Shown piece by piece: positions 37,755 to 46,990 of a DNA stretch of 64,000 nucleotides. Each line of letters begins with the position of its first letter. Position 1 is the first letter of the stretch. Below the pieces are notes generated by a model. That model was not told the DNA's origin. It saw only the letters and a list, made by a program, of their open reading frames with translations, and ran no database searches. The position numbers and the translations under genes are program-made. The DNA lies in contig NZ_CP009920.1 in NCBI RefSeq assembly GCF_000832985.1, positions 992,001-1,056,000 on the forward strand, in the 5' to 3' direction. This stretch comes from Priestia megaterium NBRC 15308 = ATCC 14581 (GTDB lineage: Bacteria > Bacillota > Bacilli > Bacillales > Bacillaceae_H).

Positions 37755-37853
37755 CGCGTGTTTCAACTCCTTCCAACAGACGCTCATACCAATGCTTTTC
37801 AATCATTGCAGCGGAACATCGTTATAGGTGACCAGACATCTGCCCAAGCCACA
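37755..37853 (-). promoter_or_regulatory. Candidate L19 ribosomal-protein leader RNA
   Basis: The leader between the rplS promoter and its ribosome site contains CCTATAACGATGTTCCGCTG and later GAGCGTCTGTTGGAAGGAG, which resemble the conserved parts of the Firmicutes L19 leader, a structure bound by L19 to control its own synthesis. Recognition is from memory of the motif, not from a covariance search. Confidence 0.55.
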
Positions 37854-37859
37854 AAATCT

Positions 37860-37888
37860 ATCTTAGCACACTCTTATACCGTATGCAA
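37860..37888 (-). promoter_or_regulatory. Candidate sigma-A promoter of rplS
   Basis: On the minus strand TTGCAT (37888-37883) is followed by 17 bp and TAAGAT (37865-37860), with an extended TG one base upstream of the -10 box. Start point near 37853. Confidence 0.65.
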
Positions 37889-37915
37889 CAGAGTTTATGC
37901 ATAAATTTTATGGAT

Positions 37916-38656
37916 TTATGAAAGCTGATTTTCTTCTTTTAATTGAGCTACTAGTTTCTTTTGCTCTTCTGTTAGCTCCATCTTTTCAAGCATATCCGGT
38001 CTTCGAAGCAGCGTGCGCTTTAAAGATTCTTTTTGGCGCCACTGTTCAATTTTTTTATGATTTCCTGACATAAGTACTTCAGGAACCGTTAAGCCTCTAA
38101 AATCAGCAGGACGCGTATAGTGGGGGTGCTCTAGTAAACCGGTACTGTGTGAGTCCTGTACAGCTGAATGATTATTGCCAAGGACATCAGGAAGCAGGCG
38201 AACAACGCTATCGATCACAACCATTGCACCAAGCTCTCCTCCAGTTAATACATAGTCACCAATTGAAATTTCATCAGTTACCAACTGCTCACGAATTCGT
38301 TCATCATATCCTTCGTAATGACCGCAAATAAAAATTAAATGCTCTTCTGCTGCTAGCTCTTCTGCTTTTGCCTGTGTATAGCGTTCGCCCTGCGGACAAA
38401 GCAAAACTACCCGGGGCTTCTCAGCTGTTCTAGTCAGCTTTTCTACAGCGTCAAAAATAGGCTGAGGCGTCAATACCATTCCAGCACCTCCGCCGTAAGG
38501 ATAATCGTCCACATTTTGATGTTTGTTCGTAGAATATTCTCGGAAATTAACTACATTCAGTTCAACCGCATTTTTTTCCTGTGCTTTTTTCAAAATTGAT
38601 TCACCAAAAACACCGTCAAACATAGAAGGAAATAGCGACAGTACATCAATTTTCAT
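37916..38656 (-). CDS. trmD: tRNA (guanine-N1-)-methyltransferase TrmD
   Basis: TrmD methylates G37 of tRNA using S-adenosylmethionine, preventing frameshifts. The 246-residue protein is a SPOUT (knotted) methyltransferase: [43 protein letters not shown]-type motif (here [15 protein letters not shown]) and [16 protein letters not shown]. Its ATG overlaps the rimM stop by one base. It follows ylqD-rimM. Confidence 0.97.
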   Translation of the reverse strand: MKIDVLSLFPSMFDGVFGESILKKAQEKNAVELNVVNFREYSTNKHQNVDDYPYGGGAGMVLTPQPIFDAVEKLTRTAEKPRVVLLCPQGERYTQAKAEELAAEEHLIFICGHYEGYDERIREQLVTDEISIGDYVLTGGELGAMVVIDSVVRLLPDVLGNNHSAVQDSHSTGLLEHPHYTRPADFRGLTVPEVLMSGNHKKIEQWRQKESLKRTLLRRPDMLEKMELTEEQKKLVAQLKEENQLS

Positions 38657-39168
38657 TAGTCCAATAACCCTTCCATTACTGTAATAACAATCTCTTTTTC
38701 ATCTATATCAATAGATTGTACAACGTCGTCGATGTAAGGAATAAGAACTTCTTTTCCGCCTTTTTTAACAACCCACACATCATTAGCTCCCGGCGTTAAA
38801 ATTTCTTTGACCGTTCCTACCTCTACTCCGTCTTCTGTTTTTACTGTACAGCCAATAATTTCGTGGAAATAGAATTCACCGTCTTCTAAATCCGTTAGCT
38901 GCTCCTCAGGAATTTTCACTTCGCAGTTTTTATACTGCTCAACATCATTTACGTTTTGATAGCCTTCGAATGTAAGCAAATCAAAATTTTTATGCCTGCG
39001 GTGGCTTGCTACCGTTACTTCTACCGGCTCGCTTTGCTTTTCTTTGAAGATATAAAGTTTATTTCCTTTTTCATAGCGCTCGTCAGCAAAATCCGTAGTT
39101 GATACAATACGAACTTCTCCTTTTACGCCATGGGTATTCACAATTTTTCCAACCTTAAACCATTTCAT
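38656..39168 (-). CDS. rimM: 16S rRNA processing protein RimM
   Basis: RimM helps mature the 30S head around ribosomal protein S19. The 170-residue protein has an N-terminal RimM domain ([18 protein letters not shown]) and a C-terminal PRC-barrel-type domain ([13 protein letters not shown], then GANDVWVVK and [10 protein letters not shown]). The ATG has AGAGGTGAAG upstream. Coupled to trmD by a one-base overlap. Confidence 0.96.
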   Translation of the reverse strand: MKWFKVGKIVNTHGVKGEVRIVSTTDFADERYEKGNKLYIFKEKQSEPVEVTVASHRRHKNFDLLTFEGYQNVNDVEQYKNCEVKIPEEQLTDLEDGEFYFHEIIGCTVKTEDGVEVGTVKEILTPGANDVWVVKKGGKEVLIPYIDDVVQSIDIDEKEIVITVMEGLLD

Positions 39169-39180
39169 ACTTCTTCACCT

Positions 39181-39564
39181 CTATCTAATCTCAACAACTT
39201 TGCTATCTTTTATAATAATTGTTTTACTTTCTTTTATCTTTTCCCAATCATCGCCGATTTTTACCTCTACTAAGGCATCAAGTTCCGTTTCAACGAGTTC
39301 GCTCCCTAAAGGAAGCTTTTCTAATTGCGTCAGCTGAAAGTTCAACACTTCAATTTTTTCAAGGCGAGCGGATTTTTCTTTTTCAAACTGACTATGTAAT
39401 AAAGAAGAACCTTTATTGGCTTTTTCCATATGCTTTAACTGAAATTTCAGCTGTTCCATTTCTTTTTCAAGCGCCTGCTTGCGGTTTATAAAACGATTTT
39501 CAAGATCTTGTTTGCTTGCTTCAGTTAACACTTGTTTCACAACCACTTTTTGAATAATGTTCAA
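39181..39564 (-). CDS. ylqD: YlqD family protein (function unknown)
   Basis: This 127-residue protein is largely a coiled coil (residues about 15-80, rich in Glu, Lys, Leu and Gln) followed by a small predicted beta domain with LVEVKIGDDWEKIKESKTIIIKD (partly shown). The start is TTG with GCGGAGGG upstream. It lies between khpA and rimM exactly as ylqD does in B. subtilis. No biochemical role is known to me; the context of ribosome maturation genes is suggestive only. Confidence 0.85.
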   Translation of the reverse strand: MNIIQKVVVKQVLTEASKQDLENRFINRKQALEKEMEQLKFQLKHMEKANKGSSLLHSQFEKEKSARLEKIEVLNFQLTQLEKLPLGSELVETELDALVEVKIGDDWEKIKESKTIIIKDSKVVEIR

Positions 39565-39680
39565 AACGTTCCCTCCGCTCTCAATATAGTGACCTTGTGC
39601 TTTTTACATGCATATTGAAATAGCTGCTTCTTGCTCGCAAAAGACTTACTGTGATCAAAACGTTCATCTTATCATAACAT

Positions 39681-39713
39681 AAAAAAAGGGCGAGGTTATC
39701 CCTCTCCCTTTTT
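39681..39713. terminator. Bidirectional terminator after khpA
   Basis: AAAAAGGG-GAGG and CCTC-CCCTTTTT arms pair with one internal mismatch around a short loop; T-runs occur on both strands. It lies three bases past the khpA stop and separates rpsP-khpA from ylqD-rimM-trmD. Confidence 0.85.
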
Positions 39714-39715
39714 GA

Positions 39716-39946
39716 TTACTCTTGAATTTTCACATACACTTTTTTACCTTGCTGTGATGCTGCTGCATTCACAACAGTTCGAATCGCTTTTGCAACGCGA
39801 CCTTGTTTGCCGATTACTTTGCCGACATCTTCTTGGTGAACAGTAAGGATGTACGTCACTTGACGTTCATCTTCTTGTTCCTCCACTTTAACATCAGCTG
39901 GGTAATCAACAAGCGGCTTTACAATTGTTTCGATTAGTGATGTCAT
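39716..39946 (-). CDS. khpA: KH-domain RNA-binding protein KhpA (YlqC)
   Basis: KhpA is a small KH-domain protein that pairs with KhpB (Jag-type) and affects cell division or elongation in Firmicutes. The 76-residue protein has the KH signature VGKVIGKQGRVAKAIRTVVNAAA with the GxxG loop GKQG. The start ATG lies 11 bp after the rpsP stop and has only a weak ribosome site (CGAG), so it may depend on translation of rpsP. Confidence 0.93.
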   Translation of the reverse strand: MTSLIETIVKPLVDYPADVKVEEQEDERQVTYILTVHQEDVGKVIGKQGRVAKAIRTVVNAAASQQGKKVYVKIQE

Positions 39947-39957
39947 CTCGAGTGAAA

Positions 39958-40308
<351 letters not shown>

Positions 40309-40366
40309 TTAACACTAGAAAAATATTTTATTTTCTTTGGTTTTTCAGTCCGAATCAAGCGTTTTA

Positions 40367-41710
40367 TCATGAAAAGAATGGAAGTTTCATACCCTTTTTC
40401 TTGCCTTTTGACATATTTGTCATTTGTTTCATCATTTTTTTCATGTCTTCAAATTGTTTAAGCAAACGGTTGACTTCTTGTACAGAACGTCCGCTTCCTT
40501 TTGCAATACGCTTTCTTCGACTTGCATTAATGATTTCAGGGTTTGTTTTTTCCGCTTTCGTCATAGAACGAATGATTGCTTCTACATGATTAATTTGCTT
40601 TTCATCCACCTGCAGGTTTTTGAGCCCCTTTACTTTATTGGCGCCCGGAAGCATACCAATTAGCTCATCAAGCGGTCCCATTTGACGCACCTGAGCAAGT
40701 TGATCTAAAAAGTCATCAAATGTAAATGACTGCGTGCGCAGCTTAGCTTCAAGCTCTTTTGCTTTTTCAGCATCTACATTTGCCTGAGCCTTTTCGATAA
40801 GCGTCAGCACATCACCCATACCTAAGATACGGGAAGCCATACGCTCTGGATGGAATGCTTCAATAGCATCCATTTTTTCTCCAAGACCGACAAACTTAAT
40901 TGGTGTATCGGTTACTGCACGAATAGAAAGCGCTGCACCACCGCGCGTATCGCCGTCTAGTTTCGTTAATACAACTCCAGTTAATCCTAATTGCTTATTA
41001 AAGCTATCCGCAACGTTTACTGCATCTTGACCCGTCATCGCATCGACAACAAGGAAAATTTCGTCTGGGTTAGAAAGCTCTTTGATCTGTTCTAACTCCT
41101 CCATTAAATTTTCATCAACATGCAAACGTCCCGCTGTATCAATTAATACATAATCGTGATGCTCTTCTTTCGCATGAGCAATAGCTTGTTTCGCAATCTC
41201 CACAGGACTTACTTGATCACCTAATGAAAAAACAGACATGCTAAGCTGTTTTCCTAGTGTTTCAAGCTGTTTAATAGCTGCCGGACGATAAATATCTGCT
41301 GCTACAAGCAATGGATTACGGTTATATTTTTTACGTAATAAATTGGCAAGTTTACCGGTTGTTGTTGTTTTACCTGCACCTTGAAGTCCAACCATCATAA
41401 TTACAGTTGGAGCTTTTGGAGCTACTGCAATCTTGCTTTGCTCTCCGCCCATAAGTACAGTTAATTCTTCTTGTACAACCTTAATAACTTGTTGTCCAGG
41501 CGTTAAGCTCTTAAGAACGTCTTGACCTACAGCACGTTCGCTTACGCGCTTAACAAAGTCTTTTACTACTTTAAAGTTTACATCGGCTTCTAAAAGGGCA
41601 AGTCTAACTTCACGCATCATTTCTTTAACATCAGCTTCGTTAACTTTTCCTTTTCCTTTTAACTTTTGCAGTGTGCTTTGCAAACGGTCGGCTAATCCTT
41701 CAAATGCCAT
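40367..41710 (-). CDS. ffh: Signal recognition particle protein Ffh
   Basis: Ffh is the SRP54 GTPase that binds signal peptides and the 4.5S/6S-type SRP RNA. The 447-residue protein has an N domain, G domain with P-loop GLQGAGKTTTTGKLA near residue 107, DTAGRLHVD and TKLDGDTRGGAAL, and a Met-rich M domain from about residue 300 ending MKKMMKQMTNMSKGKKKG. The ATG has TAGGGGGCGG upstream. It follows ylxM by 12 bp; its receptor ftsY is upstream. Confidence 0.98.
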   Translation of the reverse strand: MAFEGLADRLQSTLQKLKGKGKVNEADVKEMMREVRLALLEADVNFKVVKDFVKRVSERAVGQDVLKSLTPGQQVIKVVQEELTVLMGGEQSKIAVAPKAPTVIMMVGLQGAGKTTTTGKLANLLRKKYNRNPLLVAADIYRPAAIKQLETLGKQLSMSVFSLGDQVSPVEIAKQAIAHAKEEHHDYVLIDTAGRLHVDENLMEELEQIKELSNPDEIFLVVDAMTGQDAVNVADSFNKQLGLTGVVLTKLDGDTRGGAALSIRAVTDTPIKFVGLGEKMDAIEAFHPERMASRILGMGDVLTLIEKAQANVDAEKAKELEAKLRTQSFTFDDFLDQLAQVRQMGPLDELIGMLPGANKVKGLKNLQVDEKQINHVEAIIRSMTKAEKTNPEIINASRRKRIAKGSGRSVQEVNRLLKQFEDMKKMMKQMTNMSKGKKKGMKLPFFS

Positions 41711-41722
41711 ATACGCCGCCCC

Positions 41723-42076
41723 CTAATCTAATTTCTCGAGCGAATCAAGAAGAGAAGAAAGCTTACTATTCTTGTGTAAGTCGGCTGCAAGTTCGTCTTT
41801 CAGTTGTTGAACAATTGATTGACGCTCTTGAAACCGTTGAAATAACAATAGCTTTTCCTCATATTGTTCAAGCATTTGCTCTGTACGTTTTATATTATCA
41901 TAAACTGCTTGACGACTCACATCAAATTCTTCCGCTATTTCACCGAGGGAATAATCATCCAAGTAATAAAGTGACATATAACTTCTTTGTTTGGGCGTCA
42001 ACAGCGCCTGATAGAAGTCAAATAAGTAATTCATTCTTGTTGTTTTTTCGAGCATATGCACGCTCTTTTCAACCAT
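41723..42076 (-). CDS. ylxM: YlxM family helix-turn-helix protein (SRP-associated)
   Basis: YlxM is a small DNA-binding-type protein always found next to ffh; in streptococci it modulates SRP. The 117-residue protein has [21 protein letters not shown], a sigma-70 region 4-like helix-turn-helix ([19 protein letters not shown]) and a C-terminal coiled segment. The ATG at 42076 has GGGGGCGG upstream. It is separated from ftsY by a repeated terminator element. Confidence 0.92.
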   Translation of the reverse strand: MVEKSVHMLEKTTRMNYLFDFYQALLTPKQRSYMSLYYLDDYSLGEIAEEFDVSRQAVYDNIKRTEQMLEQYEEKLLLFQRFQERQSIVQQLKDELAADLHKNSKLSSLLDSLEKLD

Positions 42077-42180
42077 CTGACCGCCCCCTTGTTAAGTGAA
42101 AAGCCTTTACATGTTATTAGTTTAACTAGGCGAGGTTTGAATGTCAAGTTTTTTCCTTAACACCTCACATTTTCCCACTT

Positions 42181-42324
42181 AAAAGAGATGGAAACATAAC
42201 TAAATTACTTCAATTTAAAGACGAATAAATATGAAACCTGCGTCCCCCCTACTAATAAAAAAATCCGAACGATTAATCGTTCGGATCTCCCTTCAATTAA
42301 GATACTTATATCCCAGCCTCTTTT
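42181..42324. repeat. Small dispersed element with inverted ends, copy A
   Basis: A 144-bp stretch whose left end (AAAAGAGATGGAAACATAAC) is an imperfect inverted match to its right end (on the minus strand AAAAGAGGCTGGGATATAAG). It shares both ends and an internal 11-bp hairpin with copy B at 51733-52068, 9.5 kb away. It fills most of the ftsY-ylxM gap and starts four bases after the ftsY stop. No coding sequence; MITE-like. No clear target-site duplication is visible. Confidence 0.75.
42263..42286 (-). terminator. Intrinsic terminator after ftsY, inside repeat copy A
   Basis: ATCCGAACGAT (42263-42273) and ATCGTTCGGAT (42276-42286) form an 11-bp stem with a 2-base spacer; the minus strand continues TTTTTTTATTAG. 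The same hairpin occurs after recG. Confidence 0.88.
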
Positions 42325-42328
42325 TAGA

Positions 42329-43327
42329 TTACGCCTCTTTTTCTGTTTCTTCTTCTACAGCATTGGCAAATAACCCATAGATATATTGCTCCGTGTCAAA
42401 CGGCTGAAGGTCGTCCACTTTTTCTCCAAGGCCAACGAATTTAACAGGAAGCTTCAGTTCGTTTCGAATGGCAAGAACAATTCCGCCTTTAGCCGTACCA
42501 TCTAGTTTTGTTAACACAATTCCCGTCACGTTCGTTGCTTCTGAGAATGTTTTAGCCTGACTTAAAGCGTTTTGACCCGTCGTCGCATCAAGTACAAGAA
42601 GTACCTCATGAGGAGCACCAGGAATTTCTCGCTCAATAACACGCTTTACTTTCTCTAATTCTTTCATTAAATTTACTTTATTTTGAAGGCGCCCTGCTGT
42701 ATCACATAATAAAACATCTGCTTTTCGAGCCTTAGCTGACTGAACAGCGTCATACATGACAGCGGCAGGGTCAGAGCCTGCAGATTGCTTAATAACATCC
42801 ACACCAACGCGTTCTCCCCATACTTCTAACTGCTCAATCGCACCGGCACGGAACGTATCTCCTGCTGCCATTACGACTTTTTTGCCTTCTTGTTTGAATT
42901 TATGCGCAATCTTCCCAATGGTTGTTGTTTTTCCAACACCGTTTACTCCTACAAACAAAATCACCGTTAAATCATTTTGCTGCATATTCAGTTCACCAAT
43001 CTGCTCTTCACCAGATTCATAAATATCAATTAATTTCTCAGAGATGACTGCCTGTACATCTTGAGGATCCTTAATATTACGGCGTTTCACTTCCGATTTT
43101 AAGTCATCAATTAAATCCAACACGGTAGCCACACCAACATCAGCACTGATTAAAATTTCTTCTAATTCCTCAAAAAACTCTTCGTCTACTTGACGATAGC
43201 GAGACACTAGATCATTCACGCGTTCTGAAAAAGAATTGCGCGTTTTTGATAAGCCATCTTTAAATTTTTGGGTAACAGAATCGGTTTGCATTGTAATTTT
43301 TTCTTTTAGTTTCTTAAAAAAGCTCAT
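42329..43327 (-). CDS. ftsY: Signal recognition particle receptor FtsY
   Basis: FtsY is the membrane-associated SRP receptor GTPase. The 332-residue protein has a short charged N-terminal part, an N domain, and a G domain with [15 protein letters not shown] near residue 130, DTAGRLQNK and [11 protein letters not shown]. The long acidic A domain of enteric FtsY is absent, as in Bacillus. The ATG at 43327 has AAAGGGTGG upstream; the GTG at 43336 is inside that site. It follows smc by 25 bp. Confidence 0.97.
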   Translation of the reverse strand: MSFFKKLKEKITMQTDSVTQKFKDGLSKTRNSFSERVNDLVSRYRQVDEEFFEELEEILISADVGVATVLDLIDDLKSEVKRRNIKDPQDVQAVISEKLIDIYESGEEQIGELNMQQNDLTVILFVGVNGVGKTTTIGKIAHKFKQEGKKVVMAAGDTFRAGAIEQLEVWGERVGVDVIKQSAGSDPAAVMYDAVQSAKARKADVLLCDTAGRLQNKVNLMKELEKVKRVIEREIPGAPHEVLLVLDATTGQNALSQAKTFSEATNVTGIVLTKLDGTAKGGIVLAIRNELKLPVKFVGLGEKVDDLQPFDTEQYIYGLFANAVEEETEKEA

Positions 43328-43352
43328 TCGTACCACCCTTTCATTCTATGAG

Positions 43353-46300
43353 TTAAACATATTGCTTTGATTCTTCTAAACGAACAGAGACTAATTTCGA
43401 TACGCCAGATTCTTGCATCGTCACACCGTACAGTACATCAGCTTCTTCCATTGTACCTTTTCGGTGAGTAATAACAATGAACTGTGTTTGAGTACTAAAT
43501 TTGCGTAAATACGTAGCAAAGCGATGAACGTTTGCTTCATCAAGCGCCGCTTCCACTTCATCTAGCACACAAAACGGCACCGGACGTACTTTCAAAATAG
43601 AAAACAGGAGGGCAATGGCTGTTAACGAACGCTCGCCGCCTGACAGCAACCCTAGATTCTGCAGTTTTTTCCCAGGAGGCTGGGCAACAATTTCCACACC
43701 TGTATTTAATAAATCTTTCGGATCGGTTAATTTCAAATCCGCTTTTCCTCCTCCGAATAGGGAAGAGAACACTGTACCAAATTCATTGCGGATACGAGTG
43801 AACGTATCAGAAAAACGTTTCTTCATTTCCTCGTCCATTTCTTCAATCACTTGATACAGGGTATTTTTCGCTTCGTCAAGGTCCGCTCGCTGCGTATTTA
43901 AAAATTCATAGCGCTCTGAAACGCGTTCGTATTGTTCAATAGAACCTAAGTTTACGGTTCCTAATTCATCAATTGCCAGCTTAATGAGCTTGATTTTTTT
44001 CCTCGCTTCTTGAATATCTAATGTTAAAGGATAATTTTCTTTTGCTGCTTCAAAGCTAATTTCGTACTCTTCTGTCAGCTGCTGCAGACGGCTGTCTAGC
44101 TCTACATCAATTCGATTGATTTTGACTTCTTCATCTTTTAAAGCATCCGCAATTTGTTTGTACTGACGCTGCAGCTCTTTTACAATCCTCTCTTCGTCTT
44201 CAAGTTTATTCTGGGCTTTCAACCGCTCTGATCTGGAGTCATCCATTAATTTTAACGTTTCTGTCTTTTCTTTTATTCGCTCATGCGCTGCTTCTTCGAG
44301 CTGAAGTTCACCCGAGTCGTTGCTCGTGATTTCACTCGTTAAAAGAGAAAGATCATCTGTAGTTTCAGATAAACGCTGAATGGTTTGATCAAGCTCAAAA
44401 CACACTCTTTCATATTTTTCTTGCTGATTTGTGAGGAACTGTTCTTTTTTCGCAAGAAGCACTTTTACTTCTGTAAGCTCATGTTGAACCGTTTCTTTAG
44501 ACGTTTGCTGTGTATGCTTGCGTGCAGCTAACTCTTCAATGTTTTTCTCTAATACATTTGCCTGCTGCTGATTTCCTTGCAAACTTGTATGCAGCTCATC
44601 AATTCGAGCGGACAAGCTCGTTTGATCTTGTCTAAAGCTAGCAATATCATGATCGTACATGGTTAAGCGGTCATTCACTGCTTTCTCTTCGATGTCAATT
44701 TGCTTTACTTCTCGGTCAGATTCCTGCTCTTTATCTTTCAAGCGTTCCACAAATGCCTGCTGTTTATTAATTTCCTGCTGAAGCTCCTCAATCTGTGACT
44801 TTTTATCTTTCACATCTTGCTCGAGCACAAGCGTCTTTTGTTCCATCTCTTCTATTTTTGCCGTAATGGCTTCCACTTCACGCTGACGGCCTAACAAAGA
44901 GTTAGACTTTTGCTTCATTGAACCGCCTGTCATCGAACCACCGGGGTTGACGACATCTCCTTTAACGGTCACAAAACGATAGCGGTGCTGCACAAGACGG
45001 GCAAGTTCATTTGCACCTTTTAAATCATTGACTACAATAACGGTTCCAAGCAAATTTTTAATAACTCGGTCGTAGGTAGCTTCGTACTTAACAAGAGATG
45101 AAGCGATTCCTACATACGCTTCATGGCTTTCTAGCATAGAAATAGTTTGAGCGGGAACATAACGGTCTTTTACAGACGTCAGTGGTAAAAATGTAGCTCT
45201 CCCGTAACCATTTTGTTTCAAAAAGCCAATTGCCTGACGTGCACTTTGTTCGTCTTGAACGACAATATGCTGAGCTGCTCCTCCAAGGGCAATTTCAAGC
45301 GCTGTTTCATACTCTTTTGGGACATTAATTAGCTCAGCAATCGCGCCTTTGATACCTGCAAGCTTCTCATCACGCGCTTTTAATACTTCTTTTACACCGT
45401 GAAAATAACCTTCATAGTCTTCTTGCATCTCTTCAAGCATTTCTTTTCGTGATTTTGTCTGCTGCACGTACTGATAAGCTTGATAAAGCGTAGACTCTTG
45501 TTTGCGATAGGCTTGCCTTAATGACTCAAGCTGCTCTCCTTGCTGCTTATACACTTGTACAGCTTGCTGAAGCTCTTGACGAAACTGAGCAAGCCTTTTG
45601 ATCGCCGCTTCTTTTCGCTGCGTTAATTCACGGCGCTGTTCTACGTATTGCTCGTTGGATTTTGTTAAACGCTGCTCTTTTTCAAACGTTTGCATTTTTT
45701 GCTGCTCTAAAAATGAAATTTCATTTCGGGCGGATGTTTGAGCGTTCGCTAATTCAAAATACTCGCTTTTCATCTGTTCAAGTTTTTCTTCTAGATTCTC
45801 GCTGTACTGCCTGAACAGCTGTTCCTGCTCAGTAAGCTTCAGGCGTATCTCTTGTACTTCTTTTTGAGATTGCTCAAGATCTTTTCCTTCGCTGTCTTTT
45901 GCTTTACTTAGCTCTTGATGCTTATGAGTATACTCTTTTACTAAACGTTCCAGCTGCTCTTTATTTTGAAAGGCATTTTTCTTACGCTCTTTTAATACTT
46001 CTTTTTTGCCTTCTAGCTTTTCTACTTCTTCACTTACATATAGTAGTTTTTTATGTAAAGAGTCTAGTTGTTCATCTATTTGCTGAATGTGCAAACGAAG
46101 GGTCTGGATTTCTCCTTCACGCGTGCGAATATTCGTCGCGAGAGATTCTTCAAGCTGCTCGTGCTGAGCCATTTCAGCTTTTAGTTTTTCCCATTTCTGA
46201 TGAAGATCTTCAACTTCAAATACCGTAACAGCCACATCAATGTGCTCTAATTCTTCTTTTTTCTGCAAATAATCTTTTGCAATAGACGATTGAATCTGTA

Positions 46301-46913
46301 AAGGCTCTAACTGGCCTTCAATTTCATGAAGAATATCTACCACTCGATTTAAATTTTCTTGCGTTTCGAGAAGTCGAAGCTCCGCTTTTCGTTTACGCGT
46401 TTTGTATTTTAATACACCTGCAGCTTCTTCAAAGATTTTACGGCGCTCGTCAGATTTACTGCTTAGTACTTCTTCTACTTTTCCTTGACTGATAATCGAA
46501 AAAGCTTCTCTTCCAAGTCCTGAATCCATAAATAAATCGACAATATCTTTCAAGCGGCACGGCTGGTTGTTAATAAAAAATTCACTGTCTCCTGAGCGGT
46601 ACACGCGCCTTGTAATACTAACTTCATGGTAGTCAAGCGGGAGAAACTGGTCATCATTTTCCAACGTCAGCGTTACGTCAGCCACGTTTACCGCACGGCG
46701 TGATTCGCTTCCCGCAAAAATAATGTCCTCCATTTTCCCTCCACGAAGCGATTTGGCTGACTGTTCTCCAAGCACCCAGCGTATGGCATCCGTAATGTTA
46801 CTTTTTCCGCTTCCATTCGGTCCTACTACCGCCGTTACACCTGGAACAAAATCTATCGATACTTTTTCTGCAAACGATTTGAACCCTGCAATATCTAATC
46901 GTTTGAGGAACAT
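43353..46913 (-). CDS. smc: Chromosome condensation ATPase Smc
   Basis: Smc forms the ring that condenses and segregates chromosomes with ScpA and ScpB. The 1186-residue protein has Walker A in VGPNGSGKSNITDAIRWVLG near residue 32, a long coiled coil, a hinge at about 500-670 with GGSMTGGS, a second coiled coil, then the ABC signature LLSGGERSLTAIALL and Walker B CVLDEVEAALDEAN near the C-terminus. Length equals B. subtilis Smc. The start has GAGGGGGGATT. A six-codon ORF and hairpin sit directly upstream. Confidence 0.98.
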   Translation of the reverse strand: MFLKRLDIAGFKSFAEKVSIDFVPGVTAVVGPNGSGKSNITDAIRWVLGEQSAKSLRGGKMEDIIFAGSESRRAVNVADVTLTLENDDQFLPLDYHEVSITRRVYRSGDSEFFINNQPCRLKDIVDLFMDSGLGREAFSIISQGKVEEVLSSKSDERRKIFEEAAGVLKYKTRKRKAELRLLETQENLNRVVDILHEIEGQLEPLQIQSSIAKDYLQKKEELEHIDVAVTVFEVEDLHQKWEKLKAEMAQHEQLEESLATNIRTREGEIQTLRLHIQQIDEQLDSLHKKLLYVSEEVEKLEGKKEVLKERKKNAFQNKEQLERLVKEYTHKHQELSKAKDSEGKDLEQSQKEVQEIRLKLTEQEQLFRQYSENLEEKLEQMKSEYFELANAQTSARNEISFLEQQKMQTFEKEQRLTKSNEQYVEQRRELTQRKEAAIKRLAQFRQELQQAVQVYKQQGEQLESLRQAYRKQESTLYQAYQYVQQTKSRKEMLEEMQEDYEGYFHGVKEVLKARDEKLAGIKGAIAELINVPKEYETALEIALGGAAQHIVVQDEQSARQAIGFLKQNGYGRATFLPLTSVKDRYVPAQTISMLESHEAYVGIASSLVKYEATYDRVIKNLLGTVIVVNDLKGANELARLVQHRYRFVTVKGDVVNPGGSMTGGSMKQKSNSLLGRQREVEAITAKIEEMEQKTLVLEQDVKDKKSQIEELQQEINKQQAFVERLKDKEQESDREVKQIDIEEKAVNDRLTMYDHDIASFRQDQTSLSARIDELHTSLQGNQQQANVLEKNIEELAARKHTQQTSKETVQHELTEVKVLLAKKEQFLTNQQEKYERVCFELDQTIQRLSETTDDLSLLTSEITSNDSGELQLEEAAHERIKEKTETLKLMDDSRSERLKAQNKLEDEERIVKELQRQYKQIADALKDEEVKINRIDVELDSRLQQLTEEYEISFEAAKENYPLTLDIQEARKKIKLIKLAIDELGTVNLGSIEQYERVSERYEFLNTQRADLDEAKNTLYQVIEEMDEEMKKRFSDTFTRIRNEFGTVFSSLFGGGKADLKLTDPKDLLNTGVEIVAQPPGKKLQNLGLLSGGERSLTAIALLFSILKVRPVPFCVLDEVEAALDEANVHRFATYLRKFSTQTQFIVITHRKGTMEEADVLYGVTMQESGVSKLVSVRLEESKQYV

Positions 46914-46925
46914 AGAAATCCCCCC

Positions 46926-46946
46926 TCACACTTGTAATCTTTTCAT
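46926..46946 (-). CDS. Possible six-codon leader ORF upstream of smc
   Basis: ATG AAA AGA TTA CAA GTG TGA encodes MKRLQV. It has its own ribosome site (GGGGGATTT, seven bases upstream), placed in the arm of a hairpin. The stop lies 12 bp before the smc ATG. The arrangement site-ATG-KRL resembles the start of smc itself (site-ATG-FLKRLDI), so it looks like an imperfect duplication of the smc initiation region. Whether it is translated is unknown. Confidence 0.35.
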   Translation of the reverse strand: MKRLQV

Positions 46947-46951
46947 AGCAA

Positions 46952-46986
46952 ATCCCCCTTTATAACGAATACGTTAAGAGGGGGAT
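46952..46986 (-). other. Hairpin between rnc and smc
   Basis: ATCCCCCTT..AACG and CGTT..AGAGGGGGAT arms pair around a 4-base loop with small internal mismatches. On the minus strand the stem is followed by TTTGC, not a T-tract, so termination is doubtful. The distal arm contains the ribosome site of the MKRLQV leader ORF. It could be an RNase III or processing site, or partial terminator. Confidence 0.55.
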
Positions 46987-46990
46987 CATT

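Noticed and set aside
41671-42099. 142-residue plus-strand ORF opposite ylxM and the start of ffh
   Set aside because: It overlaps two firmly identified genes on the other strand and shows no family motif.
46952-46986. Hairpin between rnc and smc as a standard terminator
   Set aside because: The stem is followed by TTTGC rather than a run of T, so full termination is not supported.
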